A stretch of DNA of 64,000 bases, from contig NZ_JASDCU010000008.1 of the NCBI RefSeq assembly GCF_030407765.1, positions 121,651-185,650 on the forward strand. Reading direction: 5' to 3'. The notes under the pieces were generated by a model. The model saw only the letters and a program-made list of their open reading frames with translations, was not told where the DNA came from and did not search any database. The DNA comes from Microbacterium sp. APC 3901 (GTDB lineage: Bacteria > Actinomycetota > Actinomycetes > Actinomycetales > Microbacteriaceae). Positions within the stretch are counted from its first letter, which is position 1; each line of letters opens with the position of its first letter. Positions 1 through 11,984 of the stretch are shown one piece after another. The translations under genes were made by a program, and so were the position numbers.

Positions 1-546
1 GGTGGTCGCCGCATCCCCGCCGGTCAGCGCCGCGGCGATGTCGGTGAGACGTCTGCGCTGGGCTGCAGGACGGTCCTTCTCGGCTGCTGCTCGCGTGAGC
101 AGCTCGGCTCCGAGCGCCGCCATCACCGGCACATCCACGCCGGCGGCGACCTTCACCTCGGCGGCGTGAGCCCAGGTCGCGAAGTCGTCGGAGAACGCCT
201 CGAAGCGAAAGGTCCAGCGACCCTGCAGGTCGATCGCGATCTCGGCACCCCAGCGGTCGCTCCCATCCAGGAACGGGGTGAGGCGGTGCAGGGTCTCGTC
301 GCCGTCGGGCGAGGTCAACCGGACCTGCACGCCGATCAGGTCATGCCCCTCGCGGAACGCGACAACGGTGAACGGAACCACCTCGCCGACGAAGGCCTTG
401 GGTGCGAAACCGCCCGGCACGGCCGGGGTACCACCGACCAGTGGAATGCGCGCCGTGACGAGCCCGTCGCCGTCTGAGACGGCACCCAACGGGCGGGACG
501 GGATCTGCGCGGGGCTTCGGAGAGCCTTCGGACTGGTGCTGCTCAT
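1..546 (-). CDS. glgE: GlgE maltosyltransferase, N-terminal part (cut by window edge)
   Basis: Alpha-1,4-glucan:maltose-1-phosphate maltosyltransferase extends cytoplasmic alpha-glucan with maltose units taken from maltose-1-phosphate. Only the first 182 codons are inside the window; the gene runs off the left edge. What is visible is the family's beta-sandwich N-terminal domain: RIPLVGG at residues 33-39, KAFVGE at 50-55 and the FREGHD signature at 64-69. None of the catalytic GH13 residues is in view, so the call rests on this domain and on the neighbouring glgX. The start is the ATG at 546. It follows glgX by 76 bases in the same direction and is probably co-transcribed with it. Confidence 0.85.
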   Translation of the reverse strand, partial: MSSTSPKALRSPAQIPSRPLGAVSDGDGLVTARIPLVGGTPAVPGGFAPKAFVGEVVPFTVVAFREGHDLIGVQVRLTSPDGDETLHRLTPFLDGSDRWGAEIAIDLQGRWTFRFEAFSDDFATWAHAAEVKVAAGVDVPVMAALGAELLTRAAAEKDRPAAQRRRLTDIAAALTGGDAATT

Positions 547-622
547 TCGTGCGGCCACCCCCCGAATGTACCGCTCCCGAAGGCGAGCGGGTAGCTCGCA
601 GAAGGCACCGGCGCGCCGCCCG

Positions 623-2695
623 TCATTCCACGCGGAAGAGTCGCATGGAGGTGCCGGGAATGGGAAGGATGTCGCCCGGGGCGAACACCTCGCCATCGGC
701 ATCCGGGCGGTCGTCGGCACTCGACCACAGCGAGACGAAGCGCGTCGCGTCCTCGAGCTCCTCGGGGAGGCGCACATCGATCGGTGACTCGGTGCCATGC
801 ACGATGAGGAGGATCCGATTGGCTGCCTCACGATCGGGGGTCGAGGCAGCGACGTACTGCAGCGTTCGGTTCCCGGGGTCCGTCCACTGCTCGCTCTCCA
901 TAGTCTCGCCGTTCTGGTCGAACCAGTCCATGACGGACGCGTTGGGGATGTGCTCGCCGAGTCGGGCATACCGGCTCGGCCGCAGAGCGGGGTTCTCGGA
1001 ACGGAGCCGGATGAGCCGAGCGACGTGCGCGCGCAGATCCTCCTGCCACGGCTCTTCGTCCCATCCGAGCCAGGTCATCGACGAGTCCTGGGCGTAGGCG
1101 TTGTTGTTGCCGCGCTGGGTGCGTCCCACCTCATCGCCGGCGGTGAGCATCGGGATCCCCGCAGACAGCAGCAAGGTGCCGAGCAGGTTGCGCATCGCCT
1201 TCCGACGGGCGGCGAGGATTGCCGGGTCGTCGGTCGGCCCCTCGATGCCGTGATTGAACGCGCGGTTCATGTCGGCGCCGTCGCGGTTCTGCTCCCCGTT
1301 CGCCTCGTTGTGCTTGACGTCATACGACACGAGGTCATGCAGGGTGAACCCGTCGTGCGCAGTGACGAAGTTGATGCTCGCGAGCGGGCCCCGTTCGTCG
1401 GCGAAGGTGTTGGAGGAGCCTGCGAGACGCGTGGCGAAGCCGCCGATGCCGACGGGAGCGGAGGCGCGGCGCGCGTAGTCGATGTCACTCAGCCAGAAGT
1501 TGCGCACGCGGTCGCGGTAACGATCGTTCCACTCCAGCCAGCCCGCGGGGAAGTTCCCCGTCTGCCAGCCGCCCATGCCGACGTCCCACGGCTCGGCGAT
1601 GAGCTTCGTCTCCTTGAGGATCGGATCGTTCGCGATTGCCGTGAGCAGCGGGTGATCAGGGGTGTATGTGTGCGAGGCGTCGCGGGCGATCGCTGCGGCG
1701 AGGTCGAACCGGAATCCGTCGATCTGCATCTCCTGCGCCCAATACCGGAGCGAGTCGAGCACGAGTCGGGCGCCGGCATCGGTCGAGGTGTCGAGCGTGT
1801 TGCCGCAGCCCGTCGTGTCGATGTACGCGCCGGACGCATCCTGTCGGTAGTAGCTGGCGTTGTCGATGCCGCGCAGACTCGAGCGAGGGCCGCCGAGGCC
1901 TTCTTCCGAGGTGTGGTTGTAGACGACGTCGAGGATGACCTCGAGTCCTGCCTCGTGGAGCAGACGCACCATGCCCTTGAACTCGGCGAGAACGGCCTCA
2001 GGGCCGCCCTTGCGTGCGTCCTCGGACGCGTAGGCGTTGTGCGGTGTGAAGAAGTTGAGTGTGTTGTAGCCCCAGTAGTTCGTGAGGCCGCGCTCGAGCA
2101 ACCGGGGTTCCGGCACGAACGCCTGAACGGGGAGCAGCTCGATCGAGGTGATGCCGAGCGAGTGGAAGTACTCGATCATGGCCGGGTGGGCGAGTCCGGC
2201 GTACGTGCCGTGCAGAGCGGGTGGTACATCCGGGTGTCGTTTGGTCAGGCCCTTCAGATGCCCCTCGTAGATCACGGTCCGATCGAGCGGGATTCGCGGC
2301 TTGACGGAGTCGCCCCAGTCGAACCCGTCGACGATCACGACCGAGCGCCACTCCTCGTAGCCGTCGCCTTGGGCAAGACCACGGGCATAGGGATCGAGCA
2401 GGAGTGTCTCGGGGTTGAACGTGTTCCCCGGACCGTGCGGGCCTCCGACGCGGATCGCGTATCGGGTGCCCGGTCGGAGCAGTTCGGTGGTCACCTCCCA
2501 GATACCGCCGGGAAGGCGGGCGAGGTCGACCTGATCGACCACCCAGTCGAGGTCGGTGGCATCGAAGACGACGAGCTCTATGGAGGACGCGTTCTGCGAC
2601 CAGACGCGGAGGGTACCGACGCCGTCGTGAAGGCGAACGCCGAGGTTGTCGAGTGCAGTACCGCCGGGCACGGTGATGTCTCGGATCGCGGGCAT
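623..2695 (-). CDS. glgX: Glycogen debranching enzyme GlgX (isoamylase type)
   Basis: Hydrolyses alpha-1,6 branches in glycogen or limit dextrin. The 690-residue protein has a CBM48-type beta domain over roughly residues 10-100, then a GH13 barrel. DVVYNH is at 256-261, the nucleophile motif GFRFDLAAA places the catalytic Asp at 331, IAEPWD gives the acid/base Glu at 368, and TAHDGFT gives the third acid near 448. The length and spacing match bacterial GlgX. The ATG at 2695 lies six bases after a TAGTGT box, so the mRNA is probably leaderless. It precedes glgE on the same strand. No treY or treZ partner is in the window, so a role as TreX in trehalose synthesis cannot be judged. Confidence 0.93.
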   Translation of the reverse strand: MPAIRDITVPGGTALDNLGVRLHDGVGTLRVWSQNASSIELVVFDATDLDWVVDQVDLARLPGGIWEVTTELLRPGTRYAIRVGGPHGPGNTFNPETLLLDPYARGLAQGDGYEEWRSVVIVDGFDWGDSVKPRIPLDRTVIYEGHLKGLTKRHPDVPPALHGTYAGLAHPAMIEYFHSLGITSIELLPVQAFVPEPRLLERGLTNYWGYNTLNFFTPHNAYASEDARKGGPEAVLAEFKGMVRLLHEAGLEVILDVVYNHTSEEGLGGPRSSLRGIDNASYYRQDASGAYIDTTGCGNTLDTSTDAGARLVLDSLRYWAQEMQIDGFRFDLAAAIARDASHTYTPDHPLLTAIANDPILKETKLIAEPWDVGMGGWQTGNFPAGWLEWNDRYRDRVRNFWLSDIDYARRASAPVGIGGFATRLAGSSNTFADERGPLASINFVTAHDGFTLHDLVSYDVKHNEANGEQNRDGADMNRAFNHGIEGPTDDPAILAARRKAMRNLLGTLLLSAGIPMLTAGDEVGRTQRGNNNAYAQDSSMTWLGWDEEPWQEDLRAHVARLIRLRSENPALRPSRYARLGEHIPNASVMDWFDQNGETMESEQWTDPGNRTLQYVAASTPDREAANRILLIVHGTESPIDVRLPEELEDATRFVSLWSSADDRPDADGEVFAPGDILPIPGTSMRLFRVE

Positions 2696-2701
2696 GAGTA
2701 C

Positions 2702-2707
2702 ACACTA
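2702..2707 (-). promoter_or_regulatory. -10 box TAGTGT of glgX, leaderless
   Basis: TAGTGT is followed after six bases by the glgX ATG, which places the expected transcription start on the start codon. Confidence 0.55.
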
Positions 2708-2790
2708 GAGGTCTGCACTCGGGTCCCAGGACACCGAGCACTCAGTTCCATGTGCGCACCGACAGCGCGAAAATGGGGGAGAGTTGAGGG

Positions 2791-3966
2791 ATGCGGCACT
2801 ATCTCGATCACGCGGCTACGACACCGATGCGTCCAGAAGCGCGTCAGGCGTGGGTCGACGCGAGCGCGATCGTGGGCAACGCGTCGTCGACGCACAGCGC
2901 GGGGCAGGGGGCCCGGCGTCTGCTCGAGGAGGCGCGAGAGCGCTCGGCTGCTGTGCTCGCCTGCGATCCCATCGAAGTCGTCTTCACCTCTGGTGGCACG
3001 GAGTCGATCAATCTCGCGTTGCAGGGACTGTGGCAGGCGCGTCAGCCGGGGACAGATGCCATCGTGATGCCGGATGCCGAGCATCACGCCACCATGGATA
3101 CCGTCGAGGCGCTGATCGGGGCGGGAGCGCTGCTCCGTGCTGTACCGGTATATCGCACAGCGGAGATCGACTCGGGGGAATTCGCGGCTCAGCTTCCGGG
3201 TGCGGCGCTGGCCACTGCGCTGGTCGCCAACAACGAGGCGGGGACGATCAACGACGCCGCGAAGCTGTCCTCGTCTGCCGCGGCTAGTCTCGTTCCCCTC
3301 CACTTCGATGCTGTGTCGGCGCTCGGTCATCTTCCGCTCTCCTTCCGAGCGCTGAGGGGCGATGCCCCGGATGCGGTCGGTCTCGTGGCGATGAGCGTCG
3401 CAGGACACAAGATCGGGGCGCCTGTCGGCGTCGGTGCGTTGGTCGTCGCTCGCTCCGCCCGGCTCTCGGCGCTCCTTCGCGGGGGCGCGCAGCAGAGAGG
3501 CCTCCGTGCGGGGACGCAAGACGTCGCAGGGGCAGCGGCGTTCGCCACGGCTATCGAACTCGCCGAGTCGGAGCGGGAGTCGGAGTCGACTCGACTGGCG
3601 GCTCTGCGCGATCGGCTGATCTCCGGCATCCTGACCCGGGTGCCCGACGCAGTGCTGCTGGGCGACTCCTCGCGGCGGCTCCCGGGAAACGCGCACGTCC
3701 TGTTCCCCGGCGCGGTGGGGGAGAGCCTGCTGTTCCTGCTCGACATGGCGGGGATCGCCGCATCGACCGGATCGGCGTGTCAGGCGGGGGTCGCAGAGCC
3801 GTCGCACGTGGTGATGGCCATGGGACGCAGCGAGCAGGATGCACGCAGCGTGCTCCGCTTCTCGCTGGGCCGAACCTCGACGGACGTTGACGTCGACGCG
3901 GTACTCGCGTCGATCGCCGACGCCTATGCGAGGGCTTCCGGCGCCGGCTCAGCTGCACGCTCGTAG
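2791..3966 (+). CDS. iscS: Cysteine desulfurase (IscS/NifS family)
   Basis: PLP-dependent enzyme that removes sulfur from cysteine as a protein persulfide for Fe-S clusters and thio-modified tRNA. The 391-residue protein shows the class V aminotransferase landmarks: YLDHAATTP at the start, EHHA near 97-100, NNEAGT at 147-152, HFDAV at 171-175, the PLP lysine in SVAGHKIGAP (Lys207), and the catalytic cysteine in STGSACQAG (Cys330). It ends nine bases before mnmA, its likely sulfur acceptor. The ATG at 2791 is preceded by a GAGGG sequence. The iscS-mnmA-ligA-gat order resembles, from memory, the M. tuberculosis Rv3025c-Rv3009c region. Confidence 0.93.
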   Translation: MRHYLDHAATTPMRPEARQAWVDASAIVGNASSTHSAGQGARRLLEEARERSAAVLACDPIEVVFTSGGTESINLALQGLWQARQPGTDAIVMPDAEHHATMDTVEALIGAGALLRAVPVYRTAEIDSGEFAAQLPGAALATALVANNEAGTINDAAKLSSSAAASLVPLHFDAVSALGHLPLSFRALRGDAPDAVGLVAMSVAGHKIGAPVGVGALVVARSARLSALLRGGAQQRGLRAGTQDVAGAAAFATAIELAESERESESTRLAALRDRLISGILTRVPDAVLLGDSSRRLPGNAHVLFPGAVGESLLFLLDMAGIAASTGSACQAGVAEPSHVVMAMGRSEQDARSVLRFSLGRTSTDVDVDAVLASIADAYARASGAGSAARS

Positions 3967-3969
3967 ACT
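3964..3969 (+). promoter_or_regulatory. -10 box TAGACT of mnmA, leaderless
   Basis: TAGACT spans the stop codon of the cysteine desulfurase gene and is six bases before the mnmA ATG. mnmA may therefore have its own leaderless promoter in addition to read-through. Confidence 0.5.
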
Positions 3970-3975
3970 GGTCGT

Positions 3976-5073
3976 ATGAGGATTCTTGCGGCCATGAGTG
4001 GCGGGGTGGACTCCGCAGTCGCGGCCGCGCGTGCCGTGGAAGCGGGGCATGACGTCGTCGGAGTGCATCTCGCGCTGTCCCGTGCAGGCGGCACCCTCCG
4101 CACCGGAAGCAGAGGCTGCTGCACCATCGAGGACGCGCTCGATGCGCGCCGCGCAGCAGATCTCCTCGGAATCCCCTTCTACGTCTGGGACTTCTCAGAG
4201 CGGTTCCGTGAAGACGTGATCGCCGACTTCGTGTCGGAGTACCAGGCGGGGCGCACTCCCAACCCCTGTATGCGCTGCAACGAGAAGATCAAGTTCGCGG
4301 CTCTTCTCGAGCGGGCGATCGAGCTCGGCTTCGACGCGGTGTGCACGGGGCACTACGCCACCCTCGTTCCCACCGAGGCGGGCCTCGAGCTTCATCGCGC
4401 GGCTGACAATGCGAAGGATCAGTCCTACGTGCTCGGCGTGCTGACGGCCGAGCAGCTGGCTCACACCTACTTCCCCCTGGGCACGACACCGTCGAAGGCC
4501 GTCGTCAGAGCAGAGGCCGCGGAGCGCGGGCTGACTGTCGCGCAGAAGCCCGACAGCCACGACATCTGCTTCATCCCCGACGGCGACACGCGCGGTTGGC
4601 TGGCTGAGAAGGTGGGCACCGCGACGGGTGAGATCGTCGACCGCACGGGTGAGGTGGTGGGCGCGCACGAGGGTGCCCATGCCTTCACAGTGGGGCAACG
4701 TCGCGGGCTCAAGCTCGGTGTTCCGGCGGCGGACGGCAAGCCGCGATTCGTCCTCGAAGTGCGTCCGGTCTCGAACACGGTCGTGGTCGGGCCGAAGGAG
4801 GCGCTCGCGATCCGCGAGATAGCGGGTGAGAGATTCAGCTGGGCGGGAGCAGCTCCCGTGGACACCGAGTTCGACTGCGAGGTGCAGATCCGTGCTCATG
4901 CCGAACCCGAGGTCGCTCGGGCGTTCGTCTCGTCCGACGGCGTGCGAGTCGTACCCGAGGAGCCGTTGAACGGGGTCGCGCCGGGGCAGACAGCGGTACT
5001 GTACGTCGGCACTCGCGTGCTCGGTCAGTTCACGATCGACCGCACGGTGTCTGCGGTACCGGTCGACGCGTAG
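3976..5073 (+). CDS. mnmA: tRNA-specific 2-thiouridylase MnmA
   Basis: Adds sulfur at C2 of wobble uridine-34 in tRNA-Lys, Glu and Gln, using ATP and a relayed persulfide. The 365-residue protein has the PP-loop SGGVDS at residues 8-13, the family motif NPCMRCN with Cys98 and Cys101, TGHYA near 124, and [12 protein letters not shown] carrying the catalytic Cys198. The first cysteine of the usual pair corresponds to Cys98 or Cys101. The length is normal for the family. It directly follows the cysteine desulfurase that would supply the sulfur. Confidence 0.95.
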   Translation: MRILAAMSGGVDSAVAAARAVEAGHDVVGVHLALSRAGGTLRTGSRGCCTIEDALDARRAADLLGIPFYVWDFSERFREDVIADFVSEYQAGRTPNPCMRCNEKIKFAALLERAIELGFDAVCTGHYATLVPTEAGLELHRAADNAKDQSYVLGVLTAEQLAHTYFPLGTTPSKAVVRAEAAERGLTVAQKPDSHDICFIPDGDTRGWLAEKVGTATGEIVDRTGEVVGAHEGAHAFTVGQRRGLKLGVPAADGKPRFVLEVRPVSNTVVVGPKEALAIREIAGERFSWAGAAPVDTEFDCEVQIRAHAEPEVARAFVSSDGVRVVPEEPLNGVAPGQTAVLYVGTRVLGQFTIDRTVSAVPVDA

Positions 5074-5103
5074 CGCCTCCCTCGGGATGTCGGTGGCCGC
5101 TCG

Positions 5104-7913
<2,810 letters not shown>

Positions 7914-8035
7914 CGCGATCACGCTTCCGTCATGTGCTGTTGTCAGCGTCGTCGGCCGCTCTGTCCATCCACTTCAAGCGCGCCAGACCCTGAACATCGT
8001 TCGGGGTCTCGCGCGCTCGATGTGCATGTGGCGGA

Positions 8036-9868
8036 TCAGTCCTTGTGGCGCGGCTTGCGGAACGGCTTCTCGCCGCGGTCGTCGGTGCGCGCCGGACGGT
8101 CGTTGCGGTCGTACCGCGAACGCTCGTCGCGGCTGCCCGCAGAATCACGCGGTCCGTCGTTGCGTCGGGATGCCGGGCCGCGGTCGGGCTTGATCTCGAT
8201 CAGTCGACCCGAGATGCGGGTGTCCCTGAGCTTGTCGAGCACCGAGGAGTCGAGATTCGCGGGCAACTCGACCACCGTGAAGTCCGGCCGGATGTTGATG
8301 GCGCCGAAGTCGTCGCGGCCGAGGCCGCCCTCGTTGGCGAGTGCGCCGACGATCTGACGAGGCTCGACGCGGTGACGGCGACCGACCTCGATGCGGTAGG
8401 GCTTGTAGTCGCCCCGTCCCCGGCGCTCGCGAGGCTCGCGGGTCTCGCGCTGGTCACGGGTGTTGCGTTCGCGCGGCGGACGGTTGTCGAACTCGACGGC
8501 CTTCGTCAGCGGGTCATCCGACGGGTCGAGCAGCAGCGGAGTGTCACCCTGTGCGACGACCGCGAGCGCTGCGGCCACATCGGCCTCCGGCACGTCGTGG
8601 TTGCGCACATAGTGGGCGATGATGTCGCGGAACTTCTCGATCCGCGGGCCGTCGCCGAGCGCGGTGGTGATCGCATCGTCGAAACGCGCGAGACGCGTGG
8701 TGTTGACGTCGTCCATGCTCGGCAACTGCATCTGCGTCGGCTGCTGGCGGGTCGCCTTCTCGATCGACTTGAGCAGGTAACGCTCGCGCGGGGTGATGAA
8801 GCTGATCGCGTCACCCTTGCGTCCAGCACGTCCGGTGCGGCCGATGCGGTGCACGTAGGACTCGGTGTCGGTGGGAATGTCGAAGTTGATGACATGGCTG
8901 ATGCGCTCGACGTCGAGACCGCGGGCTGCGACGTCCGTCGCCACGAGGATGTCGAGCTTGCCGTCCTTGAGCTGGTTCACGCTGCGCTCACGCTGCACCT
9001 GCGCCACATCGCCGTTGATCGCGGTGGCCGAGTATCCACGGGCACGCAGCTTCTCGGCGAGCGTCTCTGTCTCGTTCTTGGTGCGGACGAAGACGATCAT
9101 GCCGTCGAAGTTCTCGACCTCGAGGATGCGCGTCAGCGCATCGACCTTCTGCGCGTACGACACCACGAGGTAGCGCTGCGTGATGTTCGTGCCCGTCGCG
9201 GTCTTCGACTTGATGCTGATCTCTTCGGGCTCGCGCAGGTACTTCTGAGCGAGGCGGCGGATCTGCGGGGGCATCGTCGCGGAGAACAGGGCGACCTGCT
9301 TCTCGGCGGGTGTCTGCGCGAGGATCTGTTCGACGTCTTCAGCGAAGCCCATCTTGAGCATCTCATCGGCCTCATCGAGCACCAGGTACTGCAGCTGCGA
9401 CAGGTCGAGCGTGCCCTTGGCGAGGTGGTCCATGATGCGACCGGGGGTTCCGACGATCACGTGAACGCCGCGCCGGAGAGCCGACAGCTGGACGCCGTAG
9501 CCCTGGCCGCCGTAGACAGGCAGCACGTGCACGCCCTTCATCTTCGACGCGTACGACTCGAAGGCCTCGCAGACCTGCAGGGCGAGTTCACGCGTCGGCG
9601 CGAGCACCAGCGCTTGAGGCGTCTTCTGCGAGACGTCGAGGCGCTCCAGCACAGGGAGCGCGAAGGCCGCGGTCTTTCCCGTTCCGGTCTGCGCCATGCC
9701 GACGACATCACGGCCCGACAGGAGAGTCGGGATCGTCGCGGCCTGGATGGGGGAGGGGGTCTCGTAGCCGAGGTCGCGGATCGCCTTGAGGACGGGTCCG
9801 GTGATACCGAGTTCCTCGAATCCAGGGGTCTCGGGGGTTTCGGTGGATACAGCGTCTTCAGGGGTCAC
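8036..9868 (-). CDS. DEAD-box ATP-dependent RNA helicase (DeaD/CsdA type)
   Basis: RNA helicase likely to act in ribosome assembly or mRNA turnover. The 610-residue protein has the Q-motif region near residue 35, AQTGTGKT, the Walker B motif VLDEADEML, SAT in LFSATMPP, and the motif VI segment HRIGRTGRAG. After the two RecA domains comes a DbpA/CsdA-type RNA-binding domain (YRIEVGRRHRVEPRQIVG). The tail of about 40 residues is rich in Arg, Asp and Gly and probably disordered. The GTG start at 9868 follows a TACCCT box by six bases. It is separated from the acyl-CoA ligase gene upstream by a short gap. Confidence 0.93.
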   Translation of the reverse strand: MTPEDAVSTETPETPGFEELGITGPVLKAIRDLGYETPSPIQAATIPTLLSGRDVVGMAQTGTGKTAAFALPVLERLDVSQKTPQALVLAPTRELALQVCEAFESYASKMKGVHVLPVYGGQGYGVQLSALRRGVHVIVGTPGRIMDHLAKGTLDLSQLQYLVLDEADEMLKMGFAEDVEQILAQTPAEKQVALFSATMPPQIRRLAQKYLREPEEISIKSKTATGTNITQRYLVVSYAQKVDALTRILEVENFDGMIVFVRTKNETETLAEKLRARGYSATAINGDVAQVQRERSVNQLKDGKLDILVATDVAARGLDVERISHVINFDIPTDTESYVHRIGRTGRAGRKGDAISFITPRERYLLKSIEKATRQQPTQMQLPSMDDVNTTRLARFDDAITTALGDGPRIEKFRDIIAHYVRNHDVPEADVAAALAVVAQGDTPLLLDPSDDPLTKAVEFDNRPPRERNTRDQRETREPRERRGRGDYKPYRIEVGRRHRVEPRQIVGALANEGGLGRDDFGAINIRPDFTVVELPANLDSSVLDKLRDTRISGRLIEIKPDRGPASRRNDGPRDSAGSRDERSRYDRNDRPARTDDRGEKPFRKPRHKD

Positions 9869-9874
9869 TGATCA

Positions 9875-9880
9875 AGGGTA
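9875..9880 (-). promoter_or_regulatory. -10 box TACCCT of the DEAD-box helicase, leaderless
   Basis: TACCCT followed after six bases (TGATCA) by the GTG start; there is no Shine-Dalgarno sequence. Confidence 0.45.
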
Positions 9881-9915
9881 GCGCGTCCCGGGTTCCCGCG
9901 CCTGTGAGGGCGCCC

Positions 9916-11616
9916 TCAGGACCCGGAGCTCAGAGCGAGGAGCTTCTCCTTGACCTGCCGCCGAAGGACCTTTCCGATCAGGGACTTCGGCAGTTCGTCC
10001 ACGACGAAGACACGGCGAGGCACCTTGTAAGGGGTGAGGATCCGGCGCGCATGCTCGCGGATCGCCTCGACGTCCACGTCCGTACCCGGATCCACGACGA
10101 TCGCTGCGACGACCTCTTCGCCGGAGTGCTCGCTGGGCAGGCCGACCACCGCGGCATCCGCGACCTGCGGGTGCTGTCGCAGCGCGTTCTCCACCTCGGT
10201 CGGAGCGACATTGAAGCCACCGGTGATGATGAGCTCCTTGATGCGGTCGACGATGCGGATGAATCCCGCATCGTCGATCGTCACGATGTCGCCGGTGCGG
10301 AACCAGTCGTCGACGAAGACGGCCTCGGTCTCCTCCGGTTTGCCGTAGTACCCCGAGAACACCTGCGGACCGCGCACGAGGAGTTCGCCCGCTGCGCCGG
10401 GCGTGACATCGACGGTCGGGTTCTCGGGATCGACCACTCGGCACTCGGTGCCGGGTAGAGGAAGCCCGACTGTGCCGGGCACCCGGTTGTCCGCGACGGG
10501 ATTCGCCATCAGGACGGGGGAGCACTCGCTGAGCCCATAGCCTTCGACGAGGAAGCCGTGCGTCGCGGCCTCGAACGGAACCACCAGCTCGTGCGGCAGC
10601 GCCATCGCCCCGGAGATCGCGACCTCGATGCCGTCGAGTGACACGCCCTTGGTATCGGCAGCCGTGAGAAGCCGATCTGCGATCGGGGGCACGAGCGGAA
10701 GGAACGTCGCCGGATGCTTCTTCATCACATCGAGCACGAGGTCCGGATCGAATTTCGGGAACAGCACGAGTCGTGCACCCATCGACATCGCGAAGGTCAG
10801 GCACAGAGTGAGGCCGTACGCGTGGAACATCGGCAGCACCGCGTACACGACGCAGCCTTTTCCGCGCTGGATGGACGGCACCCAGGCTTGCGACTGGGCG
10901 GCGTTCGCGAGCAGATTCCCATGGGTCAGCGCGGCGCCCTTCGGGGTGCCCGTGGTGCCGGAGGTGTACTGGATGATGGCCAGATCCCCGGTCGTCGGCT
11001 TCAGGTGGGTCGCCGGAATGGGGGACGACTGCACGAGCGAGTCCCAAGTGACGGTTCCGCGGACGCGTTCGGTGAGCGCCGCGCGCGACTCGCGTGCTTT
11101 GGCCACGGGCAGTCGCAACGCCACGCGGGTGAGGAGAGGCATCGCCCGGGTGACGTCGACGGAGATGAGGTTCGTCACCGCGAGGTCGACGGGGAACTCC
11201 TGCACCGTCGAGACGACCTTGTTCCAGACGATCGCGTGCTTCGCCCCGTGGTCCTCGAACTGCTTCCGCAGCTCGCGCGGCGTGTAGAGCGGGTTGTGTT
11301 CGACCACCACGGCACCGAGCCGGAGCACCGCGTAGAACGCGATGATGTGCTGCGGGCAGTTCGGCAGGACGATCGCCACCGGATCGCCCGCGCGCACGCC
11401 CAGGTCGCGCAGACCCTCGGCGGCGCGGTCGATCGCATCCTGCAGCTGTGCATAGGTCGTCTCGCGGCCGAAGAACTCCAGCGCGGGGGCGTCCGGGTAG
11501 TCGCGAGCGGAGGCCGCGACGATGTCGATCAGCGATCCCGATACAGGGGCGAGGTCGTCGGGGACGCCGTCGGCGTAGCTGGCGATCCATGGGCGGGGAG
11601 GCTGGTACGAGCTCAC
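9916..11616 (-). CDS. fadD: Long-chain acyl-CoA ligase (FadD family)
   Basis: Activates carboxylic acids, probably fatty acids, to CoA thioesters through an acyl-adenylate. The 566-residue protein carries the AMP-binding signature YTSGTTGTPKGA, GYGLSECSPV, the YYGKPEET/WFRTGD region, the DRIKELIITGG hinge, and the C-terminal catalytic lysine motif KSLIGKVLRR. The exact chain length cannot be read from sequence. The GTG start at 11616 lies six bases after TATGCT, giving a leaderless start. The gene is divergent from gatC. The length is usual for medium/long-chain acyl-CoA synthetases. Confidence 0.92.
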   Translation of the reverse strand: MSSYQPPRPWIASYADGVPDDLAPVSGSLIDIVAASARDYPDAPALEFFGRETTYAQLQDAIDRAAEGLRDLGVRAGDPVAIVLPNCPQHIIAFYAVLRLGAVVVEHNPLYTPRELRKQFEDHGAKHAIVWNKVVSTVQEFPVDLAVTNLISVDVTRAMPLLTRVALRLPVAKARESRAALTERVRGTVTWDSLVQSSPIPATHLKPTTGDLAIIQYTSGTTGTPKGAALTHGNLLANAAQSQAWVPSIQRGKGCVVYAVLPMFHAYGLTLCLTFAMSMGARLVLFPKFDPDLVLDVMKKHPATFLPLVPPIADRLLTAADTKGVSLDGIEVAISGAMALPHELVVPFEAATHGFLVEGYGLSECSPVLMANPVADNRVPGTVGLPLPGTECRVVDPENPTVDVTPGAAGELLVRGPQVFSGYYGKPEETEAVFVDDWFRTGDIVTIDDAGFIRIVDRIKELIITGGFNVAPTEVENALRQHPQVADAAVVGLPSEHSGEEVVAAIVVDPGTDVDVEAIREHARRILTPYKVPRRVFVVDELPKSLIGKVLRRQVKEKLLALSSGS

Positions 11617-11622
11617 CTGCCC

Positions 11623-11628
11623 AGCATA
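11623..11628 (-). promoter_or_regulatory. -10 box TATGCT of fadD, leaderless
   Basis: TATGCT followed after six bases by the GTG start of the acyl-CoA ligase. The preceding GGGCAG could also serve as a weak ribosome binding site, but it is too close to the start. Confidence 0.45.
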
Positions 11629-11672
11629 GGACCGGCCCCGCGCGACTGCGGGGAGACGACGGGCACGGCAAC

Positions 11673-11678
11673 TAGACT
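11673..11678 (+). promoter_or_regulatory. -10 box TAGACT of gatCAB, leaderless
   Basis: TAGACT followed after six bases by the gatC GTG. It is the probable promoter of the gatC-gatA-gatB operon. Confidence 0.55.
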
Positions 11679-11684
11679 TGGGTC

Positions 11685-11984
11685 GTGTCTGAAATCACCC
11701 CTGATCTTGTGCGCCATCTCGGCGTGCTCGCGCGCATCCAGCTCAACGACGACGAGGTGACCCGCTTGACGGGCCAGCTCGATGCCATCGTCGACAACAT
11801 CGCGAAGGTGTCCGAGGTCGCAAGCCCGGACGTCGCCGCGACGAGTCATCCGATCCCGCTGAGCAACGTCTACCGCCCCGATGTGGTGGGCGAGACGCTC
11901 ACGCACGAACAGGTGCTCCAGAACGCGCCGGACCAGGCCGATGGCCGGTTCCGCGTCACCGCGATCCTGGGAGAAGAACAGTGA
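11685..11984 (+). CDS. gatC: Asp/Glu-tRNA amidotransferase subunit GatC
   Basis: Small subunit that stabilises the GatCAB complex, which converts Glu-tRNA(Gln) and Asp-tRNA(Asn) to their amide forms. The 99-residue protein has the family pattern: [13 protein letters not shown] at the N-terminus, [11 protein letters not shown] in the middle, and the C-terminal [14 protein letters not shown] strand that packs on GatB. The GTG at 11685 follows a TAGACT box. The stop overlaps the gatA start by four bases (GTGA). Confidence 0.95.
   Translation: MSEITPDLVRHLGVLARIQLNDDEVTRLTGQLDAIVDNIAKVSEVASPDVAATSHPIPLSNVYRPDVVGETLTHEQVLQNAPDQADGRFRVTAILGEEQ

Noticed and set aside
797..3067. Very long open frame on the plus strand opposite glgX
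   Set aside because: It is antisense to a clear GH13 enzyme. Its protein is rich in Val, Arg, Gly and Glu in shadow fashion and has no motif. Long antisense frames are expected at this GC content.
8045..9871. 608-codon open frame opposite the DEAD-box helicase
   Set aside because: It is a shadow frame. The helicase on the minus strand has every motif.
9905..9918. Self-complementary TGAGGGCGCCCTCA at the fadD stop
   Set aside because: It could form a hairpin but has no loop of useful size and overlaps the stop codon; it is too weak to call a terminator.
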